The notes under the pieces are model-generated. The model did not search any database. It saw nothing but the letters and a program-made list of their open reading frames with translations, and was not told where the DNA came from. Shown one piece after another: positions 1 to 12,000 of a stretch of DNA of 64,000 nucleotides. The translations under genes were made by a program, and so were the position numbers. Origin of the DNA: Formicarius rufipectus. Lineage: Eukaryota; Chordata; Aves; Passeriformes; Formicariidae. The DNA lies in assembly GCA_013399695.1 (NCBI GenBank), contig VXAU01004744.1, forward strand, positions 779,587 through 843,586, in the 5' to 3' direction. Position 1 is the first letter of the stretch; each line of letters starts with the position of its first letter.

Positions 1-115
1 GGGGTGGGGGCGAGAAGTTCTGTTAGTTTAGTTTTTTTACAGGCAGAAACAGTGTCCTTTATTTCCAGGCAATATTCTAAACCTTGAGGTATTTATGATC
101 ATGTCTATAATTTTA

Positions 116-159
116 TCTGGAAGTCATCAGAATTGTTAGCAATTCTGATGACTTCCAGA
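116..159. repeat. Perfect 20-bp inverted repeat (hairpin)
   Basis: Arms 116-135 and 140-159 are exact reverse complements around the 4-nt loop TTAG. The arm begins TCTGGAAGTCATCAG. The downstream arm runs into a short direct repeat of a TTTTGACTTCA phrase (about 162-187). The stem is too short for a typical miRNA precursor. It may be a local template-switch inversion or the terminal part of a miniature transposon. The structure is certain; its meaning is not. Confidence 0.9.
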
Positions 160-1369
160 ATTTTTGACTTCAGAACTTTTGACTTCACACTGCATGATAA
201 ATAATTGTATTTTGTCTGTAGACTAACAAAACTTGTTCTCTACACTTTATCCATTAAAGTTCAAACAAGCAGTCCTTGAAATGTTGCAAGCACTTTTACC
301 TTCATAATAATAACATTTCCTTTGATTAAAGTTTGGCCATCTTAAGATCATTGATTAATAGGTAAAAAGTATGACAAGACTTTCTATGAAGGAGTGAATA
401 TTGAATGGATCTTAGATTTTGCAAAACACTCCCTTTTTTTTTTTTTAATAAGGATGAGTTTCCAGGTGAAAGATGGAAAATAAATCAATCAATTATTTAA
501 AAGAAATGTTCTTTCCCTCACTGAGAGGTGTCTTTATATAAATATAAGTTTGTTTATCTTTCACTAATTCTCCTGCTAAATTCAATATCTTTACAAGCTG
601 AACACAGGGTTTTTGTATTAGTCAGCCATTTCATAGCTCCAGAGACATTCCCTTTTTCACCTGATTATCCTTTTCCCCACCTTTTTCATACTAAATCTCC
701 ATGTACCTTTGGGATTTGCAGTCTCAATAATGCTTTATGGTTTTCTGAGACCCCAGCCTTTGTTTGTCCTGAAGTCTTTTAAACTGGCTCACAGGTGAGC
801 ACTCACTAGGCTACAAGTGTTATACTGATCTACTGACAGCAACAGAAGGTGCTAATTTTTTATCTTTTTGAATAGTTGGCCTTTATTCAACTGCTGAAAG
901 AGAGGCTGATGTTTCTTGCTGTTTCTACAAAAGGGTCCTCTTGAGAGTTCAGAGCACTTCATTTCTTGGTTGAATTGTGTACTGCTGCCCTTTGATACTT
1001 TTTGCTACCAACTAATTTATGCATATCTCAGCACTACATGCACAAGAATTCTCAAAAAATCACCTGGAGATTCATTAAATCTAAGCTCAGAAAGTATTAT
1101 TAGATCGTCTAATCTTTGTATCACAGGCCAATTTTGCATCAGTTCTACGTGGATCCTAAAGACTTGTTTCTGACAAAAGTGTAGCTTCTACAAAGGTAAG
1201 AAATCTTGATGAAGATACTAAGCAATGGAAAAAATCCACCTCTCCTGAGAATAATCAGCTGTAATGGAAATCACTGCTAAAAACCTGCACTGTGTTTTTC
1301 AGATTATTTTGCCTGCTTTCTGCTTCCAGACATGGATTCCAGAGAAACATTTAGGAAACTCTCTTTTTT
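160..1369. other. Unique AT-rich DNA, no gene seen
   Basis: Only short open frames occur, several of them starting at non-ATG codons. There is a poly-T run near 434-446. A possible splice-flanked segment at 1127-1195 was considered and rejected. No repeat family was recognised here. Confidence 0.6.
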
Positions 1370-2210
1370 CTTCGTTGTGATGTTTGTACACTGTCACCAA
1401 GTCTTGTGTCTGATAAACTGACTGAATTTGGTGAGTTTTTCTTTGTGAAACACTTCCCCTGCTTCTTTCATAATAACTTTCTATCATTGCCTCCAATTTC
1501 TCAACAACTTTTTAAAAATGAAGGTACCAGAACAAAACACACTATTCCAGCATTAATCTTATTCTAGCACATGGAAGTTAAAAAAAATTCCTCATTTTTC
1601 ATCAGTTATCTCCACTGCATACATCCCCAGGTGGCAATTCTTAATATATTTTTGAAAGCAGTTTTGGAATCAGGACTTTATAACCCTTAGGCATGTTGAA
1701 GAAACCCTTTCACTGGCATTTCTCTCTGTGCATTAATTCCTTGAGATCTATCATTTAGCCATGTCATGTATTCAACACTGATATTATAAGAAGCATTGTT
1801 TTTTTAATAATGGTCAAATGTAGCACTAAGTCAAGGAAGTCTATCTGTCTTGATAAACAAAATTTAAATTAAAAATAAAAATACATCAGGTTTGTTTCAC
1901 AAGACCTCTTTCTCATAAAATATAATATTTCATATTTACATATTTTATCTTTTATTTCTTTTCAGATTTAATTTTTTATTAGATTTGCTGCCTTTCCACC
2001 TTGTTCTGACAGCATGTTAGCCATTCTCTATTCACTCTATGGTATCCCTCCCCCTTTTTTTTTCCCAGTATTACCAGAAATTTAGTATTCTTCCAGTCAT
2101 CTGCCTTTTGCCTGGGGTCCCATGATACATTTCTAGCCAGTTCTTTTGGAGAACTCTGAAAATTTCTCTTATTTTTTATACGTGTATCTTTAATAGAAAC
2201 TGCCATCTTC
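1370..2210 (-). mobile_element. Ancient CR1/L3-like LINE fragment (reverse-transcriptase region)
   Basis: Read on the minus strand, the segment follows the order of the CR1/L3-type second ORF. At 1800-1844 the minus strand reads I-D-F-L-D-L-V-L-H-L-T-I-I-K-K, which fits the family's LDFxKAFDxVPHxxLxKKL stretch of the RT domain. The plus text at about 1380-1560 fits the reverse complement of the 3' part of ORF2, and about 2060-2160 fits the region upstream of the RT core. Stops and deletions are frequent, and a middle block seems to be missing. This is a dead, old copy that predates the chicken-type CR1 copies elsewhere in the window. Edges are approximate and rest on remembered family sequence, not on an alignment. 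Confidence 0.65.
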
Positions 2211-5200
2211 CTTAGTCAATAATGGACTGTGCAGTTACTCGTAGCACTAATGCAATGAAGTATCTCCTGCTCATTTTTCCAAAATCTCCAGTGCCCATTT
2301 GCCTTTAGCAAAAGTGCCAAATACTTTATAGGCCATCTCCCCACCTTGTCAAAATACTTTTCCCATGGTTCTTTTGTTTGCTGGAGTTACTGGACAAATA
2401 CACAGTTAGGTGCTTTAGCCTGTTGCCAGTACAGGATGAAGGGTCTTGTATTTCTGTTTATTGACTAAGTCTGTAAAACAAAACCAATTTTTATTAAACA
2501 TCTACTTGATTTGAAAAAGAACAATCACACATCCTTTTACTGAATTATAAATTCAGACTTTTTTCCACATCCCTCTGTGTTTTCTGTCTCTCAGACAGGT
2601 GTCCTTTAACTCATGTAGGAGTTCAAAGTTATCGGGAAGGTATACACAAGTGTATGCACTGCAGGTGCAACACGGTCAGATTTACTGCAGGTGGAACCAT
2701 CTAGAGTGCTGTTGGAAAGGGAGCTGAGATAAGCTATACAGGAAGAGACATGGAATTTTTGTTTGTTTTGCCTTGGCAAAGAGAGTCTGAAACGAAATTT
2801 AATACTGTGTTTCATAAACATACCTTGATAAATAGGCCAGTATGTTTGAAGGAGAAAAGCTAGTTAAAGTAGCAGAATAAATGAGTCTATACTGGCTAGA
2901 AATGGATGTAGGCTGAAGTGCCTAATGTGACATGGCACACTGCCATACCCTGTCCCTGGCCCTCAGCAGCAGCAGTTTCTTTCAGTGCTGTGTCCTGAGT
3001 TTTCATGGTTTGACATAAAATTCACACTTTTTGAAAGTTATTCCAGTCTACACCAATCTCTTTAGTTCTTGGAGAAATAACCCCATTTGCAAAGCAAAGA
3101 CCACTTTTGGTGATTCTTTTTACCAAATGACATAAAATGTGATTGGACAGAAGACAAGTTCTGAGCAAAAGTGCCAAGAGCACACAGTAATCTGTCTCAG
3201 TGTTATGCAATGCAAATAAGGATTTCATTGAGGAGGGAATCGGGGTTGCTTTTCATATTATTTCTTTTTGTTAGTTTGAGTTTCTTTTTCCTTGTTAAAC
3301 CAAAAATATTTTCCCTCTCCTTTGAATAATCATGATTACTGCAGTACCACCTGAGACAGCTGTAAACATTATTTCATAACAAAATAGGCAGGAGGTAGTA
3401 ACAATGTCAAATGGTTGTGCAAGTATAAAGAAAAAAAGTTCCTTTACAGTAGATGAGTGTGAACAAATGAGTATTTTATATATGTATTTTAGATGTGACC
3501 TTTCTTCTTTTAAAGTTGTACCTTTGCTCTTGGTGTCCATCAGGTATCTTATACTGAACCAATTAAAGTGTGGGAATACCCAGAAGACAATATCAGAAAA
3601 GAGAAATCAGTCTTATGATCCAACAGGAGGAAGTGCTCAGGTTAGAGTCTTTTCTTGCTACACTATTGCTAAAGTAATGTTAAAACCTCTGCATATAAAA
3701 AGGGAAGAATATGTAACTGCTCTCTGTGAGCTATAAAACAAAACTAGATTTTCACAAAGCTGTTTACCATTAGCGTGGGAAGGGAAAGAAAAGAAGAAAC
3801 TGAGAAATCTCCGCAAGCAAATTTAACTGTTTGTATTATATAAGTCATTCTTAATCATTCCTTGGCTAGTTTTCTACTGTAGCTTTTAGTCCATACCTCA
3901 CTTAGAAGCTGTTAGCTGCAAATATTAGAGATTTGAGGACTTTTAATGAGAAACAATCCCCATGTTGTGAATAAGAGGAGCCAAATCCTTAAAATTGAAA
4001 CCACTCTGGAAAAGACCACTCTGATATTAATGATATAATCACTCTTAAAAATACCACTCTGACAAGAACACTTACAACTTGGAAGGTTATAATTTTATAG
4101 CGTTTGGTCTCCACATGTATTTTCTCAGGTAACTGCAACTTGTGGCAGTGACCAAAATGTTCCTGTATTCATCAGCAGCATATGCAGGAGTGCCCCGGCA
4201 CTTTCTGCAGGCAAGAAACAGGGCAGATAGCAGAATACTGGAACTTTTTCTTTCCATCCAGGTAATTGCGGATATCCATACTCGTACACTTGTAGTCTTG
4301 TTTTGACCATGGCCTATGTGCAAAAGTCAGTGTGAGGTCGTCACCTCCCTAGCCTGCTGTTTGATGACCGACGAAATGCAAAAGCTTTGTAGTATCCTTT
4401 GTATGGATGAACTTTCCCTTTCAAAGCAAAGAGTTCAGTAAGGAAATATCACATCACTTTTTATCTCAAAATAATAATTGCACAAGTTACAGAATGTTAA
4501 GGTTGTGTCACAACTCTGAGTAAATCTGAGATGGTTTTGGTGTCAACTTTCTTCTGCCTATAACAAAAGCCCGACTGTTCCTTCTACTTTTCATAAAACA
4601 CCATATTCCCAAAGTGTGGATATCCCAATACGTCAAACATTTTGGTTTTTATGCCTCCCAAAGGCAATCACATCATCATGACTTTTTACTTTATGGACAG
4701 TGGCCTTATTGAGATCAGAACACCAGCTAGAAAATTAAGCTACCACAAAAGAAACATGTCAACACAGTGGGAAGAATCCTGCTTACAGAGTGTGTCCAGC
4801 ACCACTTTGTTCTAATCTGGCTTCACGTGATTTTTTCTGCTTGGCAAGGCTACAATAACAAGTTGAATATTCACTAACTGTCCCAGGCACCAAAGACCTT
4901 TTGGCTCTATAGATGATGTGCTGTCAGGGAAACATAAAACTGAAAGCTAGAAAGCCCACCAAGCTATAACACAACTCAGGAGTGGAGTGCTTAGAAATTT
5001 ACTTTACATAGTAACATTTATTCTGGCCATCAAGACTTTTTCAGTCAGTTTTATGATTCAGCTGTTTGTGGATTTTAAGACCAGAAGGAATTTGCTTCTC
5101 TGGTTGACAGCAATGTTGTTGATGAGGTCAGAGCACAGCACGTGGGTCGTATCTTCCAGGTTACGTCTAGCTGTAACACATAATTCAAAAGGACATCTAG

Positions 5201-6579
5201 CTCTTTTGAAAGACTTCAAATGGAAGAATTACATTAACCAAAGACCAGTCTAAGGTTCAAATACGCAAATAAAATACCACCCACCATACACTATTTCTTC
5301 CCTGAAGAGAAGCTGAGAAAAAGAATGAACCATAGGTAAAATATATCACTTGCCTTGCTTAGTATGAGGGTAAGTCTGCTGGGCACTGAGCTCTCTTCTG
5401 AACACAGACACAGAAAGCTTCAACAGAAAAATTGAGAAGCAAAATATGCTCGTGGTCACACTGCAGGACAATCTTGGGCTTAAGCTTTCCATTCCATGCG
5501 TGCATCTGCTAGATTTACATTGAGTACCTGAGTACAGTGAGGCCCTGTGCTCTACAAATGTATTCTGAGAATGGGATGAGATCTAACAACAACATGGACT
5601 TAAAATATACCTTTATTGTCAGAGGAGTCTATCTTCCTTATAACTTCTGCCTTGTCCAATACCCACAATTTTTGTTTCTTTCTTCCCCTGAGACAATGTA
5701 TACTGGCATTCAGTACTTAGTCATTCCTCTCTAAATAGGCAAGATAATTATCAATCTTTTCCTCCTGAATGTATAGGGTTATCTTAATGTATTAGAAAGC
5801 TGTTCACCTGTTCAAACATAAATGGTTGGAATATTGAACCCTGCAGCACAGGACATGAAAGTTTTTAACATATTTTCCATTTTCACCATTCTCCCCATCT
5901 TCCTAAATCTTACATTCAGCAACTTGCCGGTAGCAGAATGTAATTACTGAAACACATCAATCACTGGTTTTAGGTCCATTGTGAAAAGCAAATTAGATTT
6001 CCTTGTGTAATACAAAGGCCTTTCCTTTGTTTTGCAATACAAATTACGTATAACAGGCATGAAAAGCACAGATAGGAAAAAGACAAAAAAGAAGAATTGA
6101 AGTGTGAACATAACATATTTATGCCGATGGACACAAGAACACCTATGGAATATGAAATATGAACTGTATTGGCCTGATACATAAAGGCACATTGGTTAGT
6201 ATGTAAATCAATAAGAGTTAAATACTGTACTAGCAACTGTACTAATATTTAAACGGGGGTAAAAAAAAAAAAAAAGATAAAGAATCATAAAAGCATTTAG
6301 GGTGAAAAAAAGACCCTTAATGTCAACCAGCCCAATCATTAGCCTAGCACTGTCAAGGACTTGAAGAATCCTCCCTTTACTAGGTCATTGCATCTGAATG
6401 AACACAAGAACTGTCAGCTCCTGGTGAGACCCAAGGCTCACAGAAGACAGAGTTTGAGGTTACAGAAGCCCTAAGGGGCTTAACTAGGGAGGACTAAGCA
6501 GAAGAATAAACTGCACCCCTCCATGACACTTTGCCAGTCACCACCAATTTTCATCTCAGAGACTTCCTGGGGTAAGTTT
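2211..6579. other. Unique DNA with no supported gene
   Basis: This block holds short open frames only. There is a poly-A run at 6261-6275, and the phrase ACCACTCTG occurs at least three times between about 3999 and 4061. A weak exon candidate begins at 3544, after a CAG acceptor, and is discussed in the findings. A perfect GTAAGT donor-like site lies near 6570 but has no coding exon in front of it. Confidence 0.55.
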
Positions 6580-7345
6580 GGCTTCTGTATAGTTAGTATT
6601 CTCCAGTGTATTTCTTGTCCATTCACCTGTCCAGTCTCTCCTTGTACCCCTTTAAACCTTTAGTATTCACTGCATCCTTTGGTAGGCGATATCACTGATG
6701 TATTACCTGCTGCATGAAGAATAACCTACTGCTGCTTGTTTTGAAGCTTGTTCCTACTTTGATGATTCCTAGTACTCATAGTAGAAGAGACAGTGAACCA
6801 TCAACTCACATCCATTCTCTCCACCTCACTCCTGATTTTATAGCTTTCTAGCATGTCCCATGTAATTTATCTCTTTTCCAGAATGAAGAATCTTAGCTTA
6901 CTTAGCTATTCCTTGCACAGCACACGTCCCATGTATTGATAGCCTTTGACAATCAAGGACAATTGAACCTTTTTCCAGTTCTACTATATTCTCTCTGAGA
7001 TGAAAAGAGCAGAAAAGTATAAAGACACAAACATGCCATGCATTTATATAAAGGCATAATGAACTCTCTTTGGTTCTCTATTGCTTTATCAATAGTTCCT
7101 AACATTTGCAGTTTTGTTGTTGTTGCTGAGCATTGAGCTGTCATTTTCATGGAATTATCAATTGTTTCCTCAAAATCTCTCTCTAAACTGGCAAAGGTTA
7201 GGTCAGAACCCTTCACTGTACAAATGAAATTTGGGTGATGGCTTTCCTACGGACATCACTTTACTTTGACATGCGTTTAATTTCACCATCTATCCAGGTT
7301 TTGCAGAGCCACATTCCCATTCAGGTCTGTCTTTTCCATTATGTT
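6580..7345 (-). mobile_element. Ancient CR1/L3-like LINE fragment (C-terminal ORF2)
   Basis: The minus strand at 6953-7216 still reads as a decayed C-terminal part of CR1-type ORF2. It contains SLERDFEETIDNSMKM, then a QMLGTIDKAIENQ block, then IMPLYKCM. These fit the family's ERDLGVxVD-S-LK, RMLGxIxK and LPLYKSMV blocks in the right order and spacing. Downstream on the minus strand (lower coordinates to about 6580), the text follows the rest of the ORF, including the region equivalent to the EVYKIM block near 6830-6850. It is heavily mutated, with no intact frame and no recognisable 3' octamer. Boundaries are approximate. Confidence 0.75.
6953..7216 (-). pseudogene. Remnant of CR1-type ORF2 C-terminus
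   Basis: This is an 87-codon open remainder of a LINE ORF2 inside the fossil at 6580-7345. Residues 9-60 keep the ERD, MLG and PLYK blocks in family order. After that the frame runs into an unrelated-looking tail, which implies frameshifts. It is not a functional gene: the RT catalytic box, the endonuclease domain and the rest of the protein are absent. Confidence 0.65.
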
Positions 7346-8699
7346 CCATTCCTAGCAATGCTGCAGTAGCTTCCAGGAGTACAATGCACTATAGCTTGCA
7401 CATGGATGCTGATATCTCCAAGCCTCGATTAAGTAGGGCACCTCCAAACTGAGGTGATACAAGAGTGATCACCTTGGGAGATACAAGAATGAAACTGAAC
7501 TTTCTGTGAGTCAGTCATTAATAATGCACCTCTTTTGGGGACCTAAATTATAACTTGTTCAGTCATTTTATAAAGGAGAAGGTGAAATTCAGCATCTGTG
7601 TGTGCACATGGAAGACTTGTCTTATGTCTGGGAGTCAAAAAAAAGGCAAAAAATTTTAAAGGCTTGGGTTCCTTAGTGCAAAGTTTCTTCTGGAAATTTC
7701 TAGCCCATGCCGCTTCTTTCCTTGTGCCTTCTACTGTGTCTTTTATTGAGATTAGAAGTGTTTATTACACAGTTCTAAATTGGAATTTTTTTCAGCCACA
7801 ATAAACAAAGCCTATAAAATCACTGGGGAATAGACAATACAGAGATCTTGAACTTGTTTAGCTGGAGTTTAGTGAAGTGACATTGTCATAATACATTTTT
7901 ATAAATCTCTATAAGCTCACAGTGATTTGGATCATGCAGACCTATCCTATAATCCAAATTCTGTTTGAAAGCATGATCTGGTTTCTGGTCCTAATTTTAA
8001 GTGTTGCATGCAAGGATATTAACACTTACATATTTTCTTCTTTTTTTATTTGCTCATAAATGTTCAGTGCTTCACCCAAAAGACCTGATAAGGATATGTT
8101 GGAGGTTTGTTTCCCACTGTTGTATACATACTTATTTTCCCTACATATTTCCACTTTAAAATTTCAGCATAGAGCTGAACTCAGTGACAGAGTTTAAATG
8201 TGACAGCTCAGGTAAAGAGAATTATTTTGCAACAACTGTTGCATAACAATTCTTTTTACCCATTATAGCTGTCTTAGTCAAATTCCAACAGGCTTTTCTA
8301 AATGCCTCTCTCCATCTGTCCTGTCCCCCATATACTTCAGAGGGTCCCTTAATATTTCATTTGTCTTGAGTTATTGTAGTGCTGCTGCCCACTGTTACAA
8401 TTACTGCATTTAATCTTTTTCTCCAGCTTTGCTGAACTCTCTTACATTAACACAAGTAGCAACATTTGCAAAGTGCTTAGGGATCCACCTGCTTAGCACA
8501 GTAGACATGCAGGATCATTAGCAACATTCTGATTCCTCCCACAAATGCCTGCATTTATTTTGTCTAGAGGATCATATCTTCAGGAAATAAGATGGCACAA
8601 TTTGTCCAATTTGTCATGATACAAGCATGCATTTTGTTCTTAGGTCAGGGGAAAAAAGTAGTGGAGTCTGTAAAGTCAGCCCAAGAGCTTCCTAAATAC
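7346..8699. other. Unique AT-rich DNA, nothing recognised
   Basis: No long frame, repeat family or RNA gene was recognised in this stretch. Confidence 0.5.
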
Positions 8700-9000
8700 A
8701 AGTGGTGTCAGGGCTCCAGGGGAGAGTTTTGCCAGCTGGAGCCCACCCCATCACCTCAGCAGGGACAGGGGTGCTGGGAATTGGCCATGGGAACCCCCAG
8801 CCCAGGCATCAGGCACGTCCCTGGGAACAGGGTAGAGGGCAGGATGGGACATCAGTCTGTGTGTGGGGGTCACTTGGGCTGAAATGGGATCCTGGGCCAT
8901 GAGCAGGGTTGGAAATACCCCAGGAGAGGCTGGCAGGGACAGTCCCATTCCATTAGTGTCCTCAGGCCATGGCACTGTGCCCTTGGGTGAACTCCAGCTA
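8700..9000. other. G+C-rich patch
   Basis: The base composition changes abruptly from AT-rich surroundings to a patch rich in CAGGG, CCCAG and CTGGGA words, and back again after about 9000. It produces overlapping open frames on both strands because stop codons are rare in such DNA. CpG dinucleotides are few, so it is not a CpG island. It may be the remnant of a G+C-rich LTR or satellite-like repeat that I cannot name. Confidence 0.5.
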
Positions 9001-12000
9001 AATTCATCCTTCATGCTTTCCATCCTTCATCCCCCCTCCTCTTTTAAAACTCTTGGGAACTAGAACCAACAAGTTGCAGCATAATAATATACCTCCTGGG
9101 GTGTTGTTAGGCCAAGTTTTAACTGGTGCATGACTGAGTGTTTCATAGTCCTGGCTGCATGCTCTGATATTAACTGTGTTTGTCATGCTACGTAAGGGCC
9201 ATGATCAGCAACTGGCCTCAGGCAAAAAGAAAGTAATCAGTCTTTTGGAGAACTTTTCCAGTGGCTGCCAAGAATTTTCTGCATGAGGAAGCCTATTAAC
9301 AAGCATCATGTGAGAGAATGTTTACAGAAAGCCAGAAAATGCTGACCCAGGATAAGGAAAATGTCCCCTCTGCGCAGTTTCACAGATGAATTACTCTCTG
9401 ATATTTCATTGAAGGGATTTAAAGATAAGAGTTACAAAATAACTGTACAAAAGTGCTTTTAAAACTTATTTATACCTACAACAGTCTTCTCCTGTATGAT
9501 AATTTTTTAGCACAAATTACATTTCAAGGGACAAAAGAATGTTCCTGGGGTATAATAGCTGTGCAAAGTAAGGCCTTAAAGGTCAGGTGGAGCATCTGAC
9601 CCACAAGCTCTTACTCGCTGCCTCACTTTGTGACTCAGCCAGCACAATGATAGGCCTGCAAAAACCTCATGCACAAGTTAACTTGGTGTGCTCCTAAAGG
9701 AAACTCAAAACCTCAAGTTACTTAATGAAAATAAACTACACAATTACCAATGGTAGATATTATTTATTACCCAGAAGGAAAGGTCATTTTAAAGTTCCTT
9801 TCCAGCAGCTTTGCCAGAGAAGCAAATATTCACATTAAATATGCCTTTTTGAATCTGTTGGAATTTTGGGGGTTTTAGGCTACAAAGGAATGTTTAGGGC
9901 TGACATATGAGATGTATACAACAAAACAATTTTCCTTAAAAAAATAAATATCTGAGAATTTTTCACAGACCAAATACTCACTAGTGATATAGTCCAACTA
10001 TTTTCTCATGCTTGCCTCTAAACTTTCAAATGATTGAAGCATAGCAAGTTCTCAGGTGACTGCAAGTTTGCTGCCCTAAACCTGTCACCAGAAATTTACA
10101 AACCCCTGATGGAGCAATGATGATGATCTGTTACATCATGCCAGTGCACTTCTGTCACCTGTGCCTGCCCTCTCTTGTCACTGAGCTGGGGCTGGCACAG
10201 GCTTCCTGCCCCATCTGCTGCTATTTGTGCAGAGTTATTGGGACCTTTTTTATTAGTCTTATTTAAACCCCAGATTAAAAAAAAAAAAAAAAAAAGGTAG
10301 GAACTACTTAGTGGGAACTAATTAGTCCAACTTTTTGCCACATGACATTCCTGAAGTTAATACTCAGTATTGCTGCTTTGAACTAGTGACATTTCCATTA
10401 AAAAAGCTAGTAATCGAATCACCCTGAACCAAACGGTCTGCCTTTGTAACTGAGATTCTATCTACAATGGCATTTAACATAAACTGTAAACATAGAAAAT
10501 GAATTTTTCTTTTATGTATTACCTTGTGCTCTAAGAAGATAAATTTCAAAAGGTTGTCTGCTTTATCTCTCTTTCAAACTTCTCTACGTTGTGCATGTCT
10601 GTGCCTATGGTGACTGACACACATACCCTTGGCTACATGCTTTACGTACACATAGAGTGGTGATGTTGTAAAAGCAATTTAATCTGCATTCTTTACCACT
10701 GCAGGTGAGCTCTGCAACCTAATTGTTGCACAGTCTCATACCTCATTTTCATTCCAGTAACTCAGGAAAAAAATTGCCTGACAAATGTTACTGCTTTTCT
10801 CAAAAATGATGAATCTGAAGTGTTATGCAATAATTTTACTGGACTGAACTTTGTGCAATTTTGCCTGGGTTTTGTTCTTTGTTCAGGTTAAAAAAAAAAA
10901 CCAAAGTCAACCTTTTATGGCAAGGGGAATAAAGTAAATAACAAAAATGCACAGAACTGTGTTTTCATGACCTTCCTTATGCATCTACTGATGGAAAACA
11001 GTATAAATTTCTTATACTCAATGCTGGCCATGCAGACCCTGAGCAATGTTTCTGTAGGTAAGAGCCATATGCTGCCCCAGCTCCTCAGGGAGCTGTGAGT
11101 GCAGAGATGGCTCATGGGAAGACCCTCAGTGGAAGATGCATCTTTTACCACCTCCTGAAGAAAGGTGTACACTGAGTAAGAGGTTGCATCTCCTGTTCTG
11201 TTGGAGGCTGCACATACCAGGGTTGGTCTGCTTAGAGAGTCTGAGGCAACACTGAGCTTAGAGTTACGATGTTGGCCATGGATTGACCCATCTGGATCTC
11301 AAAAATCTCCAATGGCAACTGCACAGCTTCTCTATGCAACCTTTCTGTCCTAGCTCTTATTTATAAGCATGGAGAAAATGATTCTAAAACACAGAGACTT
11401 ATAGTAATGGCTTTGCCTCAGAAGCACTTAGGCATATGTTGACAGAAGCTGAGCTCCCCTTTCCATCCAGTATGCTCAAAGGACACACACTAACCAGCCC
11501 ATTCAGCATGCTCTGGACTGAACTCACAGCAGTGTGAGCCCTGTGTGGCAGCTTTTGGGAAGCTGTGGCCAACAGTAGGGCTGTAACAAAACTCTACACA
11601 CCCTGGGCAGTGATTCTGCTACCTGAACCCCAAACATGTCCATTTAGGAGACAAAACTCTGTCTTCTCCTGCTATATCTCTTTCTTGCTACAGTGATGGC
11701 AAATGTGGACAGGGACAGTGGTCATCATATCTGAAAAGGTCTCTGAGCTCTTTGTGCTGAAGCAGTTAAATGAGCAAGGCTTCTCAGCTTAAAATGCCCA
11801 GAGATTATATTTAAGGACAGAAGGTATGGGAGTGAAAATTGCAGGCTGCAAGGCTCAATGCAGTAGGTGTATTTTCTCTGCTTTGGAACAATAGCTGAGC
11901 ACTCTAAGAGAGACTTCCCACAACTATTTGTCACAGGTTTGGCAAGACACAACTGAAGGAGATGCACAAGAATCACACTGACCTTTTGCAGCATGACACA

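Noticed and set aside
1127..1195. Splice-flanked segment (ATCACAG ... CAAAG/GTAAGA) with the partial frame HQFYVDPKDLFLTKV
   Set aside because: The acceptor has no real pyrimidine tract, and all three frames stop before the donor.
8592..9063. Several overlapping open frames on both strands
   Set aside because: They coincide with the G+C-rich patch, where stop codons are rare. No domain and no codon structure.
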